64,000 nucleotides of DNA. Source: Symsagittifera roscoffensis (Eukaryota > Xenacoelomorpha > Acoela > Convolutidae). The stretch is from contig NC_087064.1 of the NCBI RefSeq assembly GCF_963678635.1, positions 55,686,338 through 55,750,337 of the forward strand, given 5' to 3'. Under the pieces are notes generated by a model. The model saw nothing but the letters and a program-made list of their open reading frames with translations, was not told where the DNA came from and ran no database searches. Below are positions 31,672 through 41,898 of the stretch, piece by piece; the stretch's first letter is position 1; every line of letters begins with the position of its first letter. Position numbers and translations under genes: made by a program.

Positions 31672-32640
31672 ATTTTCAGTTGACTTCAATTTCTTAAAAC
31701 AAAACATTTTTCCTAAAAAAAACTCCTTTTTGTTTTGTAGTAAGTTTAAAATCAGTTCACGTAATCATATAAAGTAAATTCGTTCTTGAGATTTATTTGA
31801 AAATTTTAAAAATATTTATACTTGAAAACGAGCAAGGTACCCTAGCAACTAACAGACAATGACCCTACATCACAGCGGGCAATCACCCGCCGAGACGAAA
31901 AACGGACTAACAATTGTCCAGATCGGATAGACTCGTGCGCCATCTTGTCTATCCAACCAAAAGTTCTATCTTGTCTATCCGCAGAAATACTGAAAACAAA
32001 AAGAAATTAGTTGATAGGACCCATCGGTATAAATTAGCAGTGGACGAAGATTTGTATCTAATTTATAAATTTTCGTTAAATTTCCGCATTTGATTTTATG
32101 CTTGTTTAAATATCATTTTATTTGTGGAAACAGATCGACTATAATCTGTGATAGCATTAGACTTTATGTTTTTATTTTATTAATTACTAACTGAAACAAA
32201 AAGTTCTACAGTAATATCAACGAGAACTGTTTCTTTTTGTAAATAACAGTTTTTATTTCGAACTGCTGTGGTTATTCACTTCGAATTTTCTCTAGTAGCG
32301 AGTCAATTTGATAGATAGACTTACAATGCTAGCAGGCAAAAGCATCGGCAGAATCATCCCATCGTTCCTGTGAACAGTCTCGAATTTAGGCTCGGCAAAA
32401 TAAAAACAATTATCAAAGGATTCCGACTCATGTCAGGATTTTATCAGGGCAGGTTCTGAGAACATAACTGGAACAAAAAAAATTAAAACCTGTGGATATC
32501 CTCGACGGTTTTTATACCTAAGTCTCTCAGTAGACATACCTCAAAATGAGTGCTACAGTATTCTTCTCTCAAGAGGAACAAAACGGGAGCCTAGTATCTT
32601 TGTTCTATGAAACCTTCTGCCCAAAAGCAGGTGCATTTAT
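31672..32640. other. Spacer with possible LTR remnant of element C
   Basis: No coding frame. At 31,875-31,890 a GCGGG/CCCGC inverted repeat occurs, and TCTTGTCTATCC is repeated twice between 31,940 and 31,985. GGATAGACTCGTGC near 31,926 resembles GGATAGATTCGTGC in the LTR of element A (about 10,512), in the same orientation. It could be the remains of the 3' LTR of C, but no partner LTR was found. Confidence 0.25.
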
Positions 32641-33049
32641 TCAGATACAATTTTACTAAGTTCCTAATGAAATTGCGTGCATTTTTTTGCGAAACTGTTT
32701 TGACGATGGCAAATTTTGATACTCGACTGGCCCTACTGTGAGCTTGTCGTCACGTTTGGTTGAGCGGCTGCTGATGATAGTGGTGTCCTTTTTTAGTAGT
32801 CGGATCTGAATCAGATAAATTATTTTATCTTTTATTTCAGGGGGCGTCAGTTTCAACTAATAATATGGCTTTCAATCTGCAACTTGAGTCAGACTGTTCC
32901 AGCATTTCATCTGGCGTTAGCACATCTCTAGCTAAAAGCTAAATATCTCTAAATTGAAAGATTTGTCTCTTATTAGAGAAAAATAGGTTTTGGGCTTAAA
33001 GTGAAGTTCAAATGGCGTTTTCGTTAAAATTTAATCTTTATTGCAACAT

Positions 33050-33900
33050 ATATCTTCCAAAACTTGTCCCATTGTGGATTGACGATCCAAAAATTTTGGA
33101 TCAAGTTGCATTGTTCCCAGTTTACTTTTGATAGTCTGAATACTGTGGTCAACTGAACCACATCCTGTGTGACCTTCTGCTGGGCAAAAACATTATTAAT
33201 ACCCCTCTGCTTACAAAAATCCAGAACTTTTTTTAAAACTCTAAGTACTGTTCAGTTCTGATGGACTTCGTTATGCTATAAGTTTGAACGTACTCTGTTA
33301 GAAATGTTATGATCTTGTCTGCTCCTGTTAAAGCGCTAAAGGAAATTTTGGAAACATGTCTACGGCCACTAAGATATATAATTTTTCCCTTCTTTGTCTA
33401 TCATCGGTCCTGCAACAAGTCAAGTTGCAGCGCTTCGTTGGAGCGCTTCGTTCGAGCCGGTAATTCTAGGTAAAGTCTCGATGAATTGAAAGGTTTTGAT
33501 ATTTCAATGTTCTTACCCTAGAGGGATTACCATCTGCAATTTTGCAGACTTTCTCCCTGTGCATCCTCGGCCACCACAGGTAGACCGCTGCGTCTACAAT
33601 TGACTCTTGTCCTGAGTCAACCAGGTGTAGCCTGTTCAATACTGCCATTCCCATACACATGGGAGTTGCAGCTCTTTTGCCGATAATAATTCAATCACTT
33701 TTGACGGTTGCGTCATCCCTGAATTCCGAGAGATATCTCCCTAATCGAAAAAATCCCTCCCTGTTTTTGGCTAGAGTGCACTTTCGGAGTGGGGCTAGTT
33801 GGCTGTCCTCCAATTTTAGTTCCCCCAGTAAGTCAGCGTCGAGCAAAAAACATTTGTTCTGCTTGGATATCATAGCTGCTCTCCCGCGATAATTTCGTTA
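33050..33900 (-). pseudogene. pol: Integrase remnant, element C
   Basis: A 64-codon frame at 33,660-33,466 has HLVDSGQESIVDAAVYLWWPR, which matches the zinc-binding block of Gypsy integrases (H..GQ....A...YWWP). Farther on, LVAVDMFPKFPLAL (near 33,360) and IRTEQ (near 33,260) correspond to the core D and D(N/Q) blocks. The zinc-ligand cysteines are lost. Inactive. Confidence 0.65.
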
Positions 33901-34699
33901 ACTTTATTAATCATAAAAATAAGTCGTGCTGTCTTTTGAAACCTCTTCAGCCTCAGTGACGCTAAAAATTTTGGCATAGTTGTTTCTCGATTTCAACTTC
34001 CTCTTCGCTGACTGTTTAGCCATTCTCCTTCTTCTGCTTTTTGCCAGTTCTTTTTCCCCTACTATGCGGAGATTATTTTACCTTAAATTTGTTTTGTCGC
34101 CAGTTGAACTTCTCTTTTTGATATGGAAGTTAATTTGAATATGTTTTCAGATGACATTTTTTGAAAATTAGCAGTAATTTTGGGTTGTGATGACTTTGGA
34201 TTGAATGATTGCAAAGTACAGTTATAAAATGGATTAGGATTGAAAAATTGAGAATAATATATATTTTTTTGTAAAATGATCTATAAACTTTGGTTTATGA
34301 GTCAGAATTGAGGTAATCTTTGGGGTTATTTTAAACGTTTATAGGATTGTGGTTGACTGACTTGAACAGAAAGGTCGGAGACAATGAACTTAGTGACGAA
34401 CTAAACGACCTAGCCTTACTGTTCTGTGATTGGTTTAAATCTGTACATATTTTAGCATGATTTTTTGCATTGCTAACAGATTGGTCGAAAATTTTTTCAG
34501 ACTTTTCGGTAACCTCTTGTGATTTTTTGGGAAACAGGTATAACGTTTCTGATTGGTTGAGATGGAAATTTTTATGGAAGATGACCTCTTGTGGTGATAA
34601 TAGATGGTTCTGACAAAAAAGTGATTCGATGATGCTGATATCTTCTAATTCGGCGCCCTCTAGCGACCTCATGACTTTACCTTTAAATGATTCGTTTTG

Positions 34700-35199
34700 A
34701 CAAGATGTATCAGAGGTTTTGATTGACTTAAATAAGACTGGTTCATCGTAACTTGTCGTCGAAGGGATTCGGGTTCCGTGACAAATAATTGGCCATGCCG
34801 ATTTTATCCCCTGCTATATGTGAGCTGGTACAACCGAACGACAACATCCTGTCTGCCCATCTTGTGAGCCTGTATTGATATGTTCTATCTCCTTTATTTT
34901 TTGCGAGTGCTGATTTGATGGCTTTAAGGTCGATATAAACTTGAAACTGACTTCCCAGAAAAATTTTCTATAGAAAGGCATGACAGACCACTGCGAGTAT
35001 CGTCAAATCATTGATACTATTTTTTTTGTTCTGCGGCAATAAAGAATCCTGAAGTAAATGCGATTGGCGCCCAGATTGCAGGTTCGAATTCCTGCACCAA
35101 TATAGCTCCTATTTCCCTATGGCTGGCATCGCATTGTATTGTTCCTTTCCTAGCTGTCTTGTAGTGATAAGTTTTGGTGATATCTCCAATCATCTGTAA
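34700..35199 (-). pseudogene. pol: RNase H remnant, element C
   Basis: TIQCDASHREIGAILVQEF with the catalytic Asp in CDAS (35,122-35,133), followed by PIAFTSGFF, the usual next block (P-I-x-F-x-S-R-x-L). Beyond about 35,030 the frame is lost. Confidence 0.75.
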
Positions 35200-36110
35200 G
35201 ATACTTCTGATTGCTTCGTCTTGGATTTCTCCCCACTCAATTTTGAGTTTGTTTTCTTGATTTAGCCTTCAAACATCTGTCGTCATCTACAAATCTGGTA
35301 TGAATCGTGAAAAATGATTTAGTAATCCTATGAATGATCTGAATTTGTTCAGATTCTTTGGTGGTTTCAGGTTGATTACTGCTTCTAGTTCAGAATGTTT
35401 TGGTCTAATAACACTTGCCTCCTTTTCAAATCTTAACAACTCAACTTTATCGCACTTTCCTTCGTATCTGCCCTCTTTTATACTTCTTCTACCGCCCTAT
35501 TGTGACTAAAAATATCACCCTTTGATGCGTCGCGATTAATATATTGTCTAGAAAACATATTACTCCAGAAGTATCATCGAATATGTTTTCCCTTGCCTTC
35601 TAAAAGTTTTTCGGCCTGTCAGTTAGGCCATAGAAACGTGTCTTGAATCGGTATGTGCAATTCCCCATATACAATGCTAAAATTGCAATGTTTTATGATA
35701 GATTCGTCTAAACTTAACTGACTGAAGCCATTTTTTAGTCTAGAGATGTCAACCAAATGTTTCTGTTTGACTCTGAAGTTATAATTTGGGTCGCTGAAAC
35801 TAAAAACACTATTAAGTTGGACGTCAGGAATTTTTTCTTAATTATTGCTTTCTCTATTGGTTTGGAGTTTATGGCTAGCTTTACGGACTCATCATTTTTT
35901 GCTGTTTTTTACCGGGAGCACAAAATGATCGCCAATGCATTTGTCCAGTTTAATGAGGTGCCCCTCCCTTATTAGCTTTTCGATCTCTGCTCCCAATTTC
36001 TGTTGAATGTGTATGAGGACTTGCATGTTCTTCTCTTGGATGAGTATTCAAGGTGCTTTTTAAAAGAAAGTAGACTTTATGGTTCCTTGACCTGTTCATT
36101 CTGGTAAAAA
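35200..36110 (-). pseudogene. pol: Reverse transcriptase remnant, element C
   Basis: Pieces in several phases: DESVKLAINSKPIEKAIKKK near 35,890, DISRLKNGFSQLSLDES near 35,730 (motif A), FYGLTDRPKNF near 35,630, and CFLDNILIAT with FLDN at 35,543-35,554 in the place of motif C. Then FRSFIGLLNHFSRFIPDL lies at about 35,350-35,290. The second catalytic Asp of Y/F-x-D-D has become Asn, besides many stops. Confidence 0.75.
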
Positions 36111-36439
36111 CATCTTTGTGCCTTTTTACGTATTACTGCTTCCATTTCTTGGAAACTTCTGATTCATGGGGATCTTCTGCCTCACTCACGATAGCTTCTG
36201 TACACGGGGGCTTATTCTGCTTTGTTACGATTCTTAAATCTGATAAATATTCAATCTCAATAAACACCGCGTTCTACTTTCTGATATCAGGAATCTGGCT
36301 CATCTTTTATCCTGTCGTTTGCCTTGATGTCAATCACTTTGTTTTACAAAAATTTAGTAGGTTTAGGATTAAAGCCCACATATGACATGGCGATTGGAAG
36401 TTTCTGGCAGACATGACGCAGACATCTCGCATTCGGATC

Positions 36440-36520
36440 CTTCCCTGCTGTCTTCTAATTGACAAATAAAGTTCGCTACCCGTGTCGATAGCTGCGATGA
36501 ATAGTGATTTGTTCGCTCAT
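36440..36520 (-). pseudogene. pol: Aspartic protease active site, element C
   Basis: AAIDTGSELYLSI is readable on the minus strand with IDTGSE at 36,472-36,489, the classic D-T/S-G retropepsin signature preceded by small hydrophobic residues. Only the active-site half is recognisable. Confidence 0.65.
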
Positions 36521-36599
36521 TAGTGACTCTGAAGTAGTTCGTTCTGCTAGTTGCTGTGTTTAAAACCTCTAATTTCATGACCAAAATTTCCTCTGGAGA

Positions 36600-37323
36600 C
36601 TGTTCCTGATTTCTGAGAACTGATTATTCTGGCTTGCTGTATGAGTCGATTAGATTTGTCGTTTCCTCTTCATCTTCATCCGACGCGAGGTTATCCACAG
36701 GTTTTTCTGCTGAATTGCAACATTTAGCAACGTTTTTCTTTTCCCACATAAATTGCAATCACTGTGTGTGCTGCACTTTTGTCTCTATGTTCTGGTATGA
36801 TTTTTTTGCCACACTAAAAATAGCAAGGTATGTCATGATTTCAGTTTGAACTTCCGTCTTCTGGTTATTTTGTTGACTGTTTCTTTGATTTTGACTCTTA
36901 GATTTGCCAAGCGTCTTGTCCATTCTGTTGTTGATGTTGTTTTTAGGTTGTTTTGGCATAAGGGGTTCTTGTTGAAATGTGAAGTTTTGATCGGAACTGC
37001 TGTTATCAAAATGTTTTTTGTCTCTGTAGAATCTTAGCTGTTGCGTAATTTTTCTCGTGTAGTAAAGCTGCTTTCAGGGTGTCGAATGATTTGCCCGAGT
37101 TGATCTTTTTGTGCTGATCTATTTTCAATAAGTGTCTCAACTTTATGCGTCTAAAAAATTTATTACGTCTAAATTTTTTTCAGGCGGAATACGTCGAATT
37201 GGTTCCAAGACAAAGAATCGTCTCAGCGTTGCAAGAAAAAAAACCAATCCATTGAAAAAGATTCTTTCTGTCGCTTTTTATTCAATACCCAGCAATAGCA
37301 ATGATGGCAGTGATAGTGCGTGA
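36600..37323 (-). pseudogene. gag: gag remnant, element C
   Basis: A phase containing KKINSGKSFDTLKAALLHEK and TAKIL (about 37,125-37,030) resembles the late capsid region of Gypsy Gag. A basic Asn/Gln/Lys-rich frame at 36,959-36,759 (MPKQPKNNINNRM) and scattered Cys around 36,730-36,780 then suggest a nucleocapsid part. Heavily broken. Confidence 0.5.
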
Positions 37324-37655
37324 GGAAAAGCTTTCACTTGAATACTTGCTTCAGGTCTACCACGGCCTAACTGATTCCGGCCGCAAAAGAAACTGAATAT
37401 TTTTTCATGATTTTTATATCTCGCATCACGTAAGCATCATTTGAAGCTCTTAAAAGAGTCTTAGAAAAACAATAAAGTGATTTCTTCTGTGCATTTGGAA
37501 CAAAGTTTTTTTTAAGGTTCTTCTAAGTTTTTTGTATTCCTTCAGTCATTTAAAACTTTATACTACAGACATAATCTATGCATTTCAAAAAACATCTTAG
37601 ATAGCAACTTTTGATAAATTTGTTCCTATTAATCGATTTCAATACGATTAATTCG

Positions 37656-38850
37656 CTAAGACCCCGGAGTGGAAACGCAAAAAGACGGCAATGAGTAGCA
37701 AAAAAGGCGGCATTGAGTGGCACTGCCAAGCTACGCAGAATAAAAAAACTCAGTCTAGAACGTTGGGAAACGATAGAAATTGACTTTGCCTAATAAGGCC
37801 TCATAGCCTTTTAAAGATCCTCTGTGAATCGCAAATTCACAATTTTTATTATGACTAAAATCGTGAGCCTGGGCTGATATCTATAAAAAAATTGGCTGCA
37901 TATGTAGGTTTCTATAATTTGTGTGGAAAAATGTCTTTCATATTTCATATACCAAATTGTTCAGATCCATCTTTGTATCTTATCAGTTTTTGAAGGCCTA
38001 AAGTTGAACCTAAAATACCATGCAAAACTGAATGTAATACAGAAAAATTTTACTTGCATTAAACGCGAGAATTTTTTTTACTGAAAAGTTTGAAAGAACT
38101 TAATCGTTGGTTTTTACAACATCGTACTCATATTAGCCACCATATCCGGACAAAACAAAAAATAATTAAAACTAAATGCTTTTTCTCAAATTGTTTTGAC
38201 TTTATACAAGCATGATGAAAACAAGATTTATCCCAAAGTTGGTTCATTTTTTGGTCAATCAAAAACTACGCCAAACAGGCAGAGACACCTGCTATTAAAA
38301 CTGAATCAAGTGAGCGTCTTATTTAGCTCATCAGAGCTTAAAAATCAATGTAGGAACTACTCAACTTTACTTTTTAAACACTTTTTAAATTTTTTGGAGA
38401 CTCTTCTTAAACTTTGTTGGGGAAAAAAGACAGTTTTGATTACCTCGTATTTTTCGATTAATTCGACCAATGACTGAAACAGAGGCCCAATTTGCGTTTT
38501 TTCAATTTTTTTGCTGAATTTTCAATGGCGTTTTGACCACAAATTACTAGTATTTTACAAACTATTTTGCCTCGACTTTGAAACTGAAAGCAAGAATGGG
38601 ATGCGGCACACACTTCGATTAAATAACCGAAGCAAAATCATTTTACTCGAAAAATTGATATTTATTTGTATTATATAACTGATCCATAATCGCTTTGGTT
38701 GAAGTTTATTTTGAATCCATAAGAAAATCGGTACCAAAATGAGCCGATAGACATTTGGCAGAGCTGTGCATGACCTCGACCCGGGTGGCAGTAATAGTAT
38801 TGTCAAAACTAAGTATATTTATTTCATAATTTGTCGATCCTCCATTATAA
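37656..38850 (-). repeat. Dispersed repeat R1, copy 2 (inverted)
   Basis: Reverse-complement counterpart of 10,807-11,985. At its right end the motif TTCATAATTTGTCGATCC occurs twice in near-tandem (38,823-38,840 and 38,861-38,878), while copy 1 has it once. This suggests a subterminal repeat or a partial second copy. No coding capacity. Confidence 0.85.
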
Positions 38851-39242
38851 TAGTTGGTAATTCATAATTTGTCGATCCATTAGCTTCAAGTTGCTGTATT
38901 GCTCTATTGGAACTATTTTATTCAAAAAACAACTTAAAGTATCAAGAGACTTTCAATCAAATTCAGAGTGAAATTGAAAAACATTGCCAACTTGACTGAA
39001 GCTCCACAATGAAGTTTTCGCGGACATTGTCTTTCTTTCTTCAATTTTTCTTGTTGCGCGTCATAATGAATTTTGCCAATCCAGCCAGTTATAAGAACAT
39101 CAGCAGGTCCACAATTAATTCGATTATAAACGGGATTCCATCTGCACCGAGGCATTTCTACTCTCGATTAATTTTCAGAAGAGGTAATTTGAATGATGTT
39201 TATTATACAACTAGTTACGTGCCATATTTGTTTCCTCAATTT

Positions 39243-39350
39243 GTGGGGGGGGGGGGGGTCAAATGTGGATGCGCGGGGGGGGACGGGCAAAATCTGAATG
39301 CGTTGGGGTTGGGGGCGGGGGGGGGTGGCAATTTGGATGCGTGAGGGGGG
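39243..39350 (+). repeat. G-rich degenerate minisatellite in module M, copy 1
   Basis: A run of 15 G at 39,245-39,259, then repeated words TGGATGCG/TGAATGCG separated by G runs of 4-9. It is a short, G-biased tandem repeat of roughly 25-35 bases. It can form G-quadruplexes in principle. Confidence 0.85.
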
Positions 39351-39899
39351 GGGTGGTCAGTTTTGGATGTTTGTGTGTGGGTTGCAAATCTGGAAACGAG
39401 GGGAGGACGACAATATAAACGATTTCGTGGTCTAAATTGGCATTAATAATGGATTATAATGGCAAAATTTCAGACAAAAATGTCCATTAAAATCAATTTT
39501 TAATCCATGGAACAACTCAAATGTTGAACTTGCATTAAAGCGTGAGGGATACCCTCGAACAACTCCTGTGCGGGTAAAACTTTGCCATGAAACTGAAATT
39601 CATGAATCTTTGAGGCCCGCCGAATTGTTTTGACTGCCGAAGTGCCAGACACCGCCTTATTTGGGTTTGATAATTAACTCTGCCCAACGCAAACAATCGC
39701 TCAGCAAACGGCAGCTCTTTGACACTACTTGATAATTGTAACTAATTTCTTATCAAGCGATTTTTAAAAGGAACGTTCATTGACAAAGTCCCTCGAGAAA
39801 AATCTAGATCCGCCCTTGCTTCCACAAGATAAAAAAACTCGGAGCAATAAAAACACGGGTTCGGTTTTTAAGAAAGTCAAAATTGTTAATTTATAGTTC

Positions 39900-41876
39900 T
39901 GAAACAATTATAGTTCAGAATTTCAATTCAAGTTTCAAATATCGAAACTTAAATTTTACCATGTATACATTATTGACCGCAGTGACCTTCCATGGAGAAT
40001 TAAAGATTGTAAGCGATTTTCGTGGTCAAAAATGTTGCCATATTAATCGATGACAATTAATCTTTGCGACTACAAAATCGAAAAAATCGAAAAAAGTCCT
40101 TTTAAAATCCATCTTAAAAAGTTATTATGGATTTCAGTCTCAAAAAATTTCTTTCAAGTTTCTTGCAATTTCTGCAGAGTTTTCTGCCTTACTCACAGCC
40201 AAATTGTTTTCTAAACCTACTCGTTTTTAATCATATTTTGCAAAACCATGTCCCTCGAACATCAATCCAAGTTCATTGTTTAAGTTTTAAATTTTAAAAA
40301 GCAAAACTTCACGATGTATACAGTGCAGCACGCAGTGAGCTTCCAATGATAATAAAAGATTATTAGCGTTTTTTTTGTTCATAACAGTAGCCATATTCTT
40401 CTATTACATATACACTTTGCGAACACAAAATTGTTCATAAAGCCTTATAATCTAATATTGATAGAAAAAATAAATCAAATTTAATCCATTTCAAATCCAT
40501 TATAAGGGGCTTTTATGGATTTTACTCTCCATGATTTGCTTCCAAATTTTTTGCAACCTTTGCAAACTTTTCTGCATTGCTCATAGCCAAGTTTTTTCTA
40601 AATCTATTCTCGCTTTTATTTAATCTTTGCAAAACCGTATCCCTCACGCTTTAATGCAAGTTCAACATTTGAGTTATAGAGTAATTCAAGTATTACGTAT
40701 CATTTCAACTTTCAAAAAGGAAAATTAAAATTACGATGTTTACCCTGCTGCCCTTAGTGAGCTTTTATGGGTAATAATAGTTTTTTAGGCAATTTTGAGG
40801 TCCAAAATGTTGCCATACTAATTGATTACATACACTTTGCGAGCAGAAAATTGTCCATAAATCATTATACTCTAATTTTGATAGAGTAAACAAATCTTTT
40901 TTAAACCTTTTTAATCCATTTTAAATGGCAATTATCGATTTTAAACTCTATGAATTTTTTTCGATGTTATTGCAATCTTGCAGATTTTTCTAAACTCGTC
41001 ATAGCCGAAATAACTTCCAAACCTACTCGCCTTTAATTAAATTTTGCAAAGCCATATCACTCACACTTCAATGCAAGTTCAACAGTTAAGTTGTAAAGTA
41101 ATTCAAGTTCAACATATCATTTCAAATTTCAAAAAGGAAAAATAAAAATTACGATTTATACACTGGTGTCCTCAGTGAATTTCTATGGGTAATAATCGAT
41201 TTTAGGTGGTTTTCGCGGTCTAATATGCTGCCATATTAACTGATTACAAACAATTTGCGAGCATGAAATTGTCCATAAACCATTAAATTTTAGTTTTAAT
41301 GGAGAAAACAAATCGATTTTAACACTTTTAAATCAATTCTAAATGGTAAAATTGGATTTGAATCTTTTAAAAAAATTTCAATTTTATTGCAATTTTGCAG
41401 ATTTTTGTGATTTCGTCATAGCCGAACTAACTTTCTAACCTATTCGCTTTTATTCAAAATTTGCGAAGCCATATCCCTCACATTTAATCCAAAATCATCA
41501 TTTCTGTTCTAAAATAATTGAAACCCATTAGTTAATTTCAAGGTTCAAATTAAGAAAACAAATTTTACGATGTAAACAGTGCTGCCCAAAATGAGCTTTC
41601 GTAGATAATATTAGATTTTAGGCAATCTTCGTGGTCAAAAGCGTTGCCATTTTATTCGATTAAAATTTTCTGTTGTGAACAACAAGTCGATTATAGACCA
41701 CCATAATCCATCACTGCTACAGAAAATGAATCAATCACAATTTATTTCAAGGCCATGGAGTTTAGCATCTATGAATTTCACCTAATCTTTTGCGATATTT
41801 GAAGCTTTTTTTCTGCATTACTCACAGCCAAACTGGCTTCTAAACCTAGTCTACTTTATGTAAACTAAAAAATACT
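39900..41876 (+). repeat. ~0.4 kb satellite, first block
   Basis: Five head-to-tail monomers recognised by the ACGATGTATACA..GCAGTGAGC box at about 39,961, 40,311, 40,731, 41,151 and 41,568. Other shared boxes per monomer are CTCACAGCCAA, AACCATATCCCTCACA and TTGCCATATTAAT. Spacing is 350-420 bases. Confidence 0.95.
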
Positions 41877-41898
41877 CCGCGAAAATACTAAAAAAGAT

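Larger units (their letters stand above)
32641..37330 (-). mobile_element. Element C, highly decayed Ty3/Gypsy-like retroelement
   Basis: On the minus strand from 37.3 kb leftward: Gag remnant, protease IDTGSE (36,472-36,489), RT, RNase H CDAS (35,122-35,133) and integrase (33,660-33,050). This order is that of Ty3/Gypsy. Sequence motifs differ from A and B (IDTGSE instead of DSGAES, different RT blocks), so it is another family. Many stops and frameshifts occur, and the longest frames are near 60-110 codons. LTRs were not identified. Confidence 0.8.
38969..41876 (+). repeat. 2.9 kb module M, tandem copy 1
   Basis: Repeated at 41,899-44,731. The first ~900 bases are non-satellite DNA with a G-rich section; the rest is ~0.4 kb satellite monomers. 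Copies are separated by 22 bases of filler. Copy 1 carries a 49-base segment (about 39,511-39,559) missing from copy 2. That segment contains an inverted piece of the satellite. Confidence 0.95.

Noticed and set aside
35082-35104. tRNA-like 3' end (GCAGGTTCGAATTCCTGCACC A) on the plus strand
   Set aside because: It resembles a T-arm plus CCA, but no acceptor, D or anticodon arm precedes it, and the bases are explained by the RNase H coding sequence of element C on the other strand.
39009-39344. 111-codon ORF with signal-peptide-like start, also at 41,939-42,277
   Set aside because: The C-terminal part is the G-rich repeat and changes frame and length between copies. There is no independent evidence of coding.
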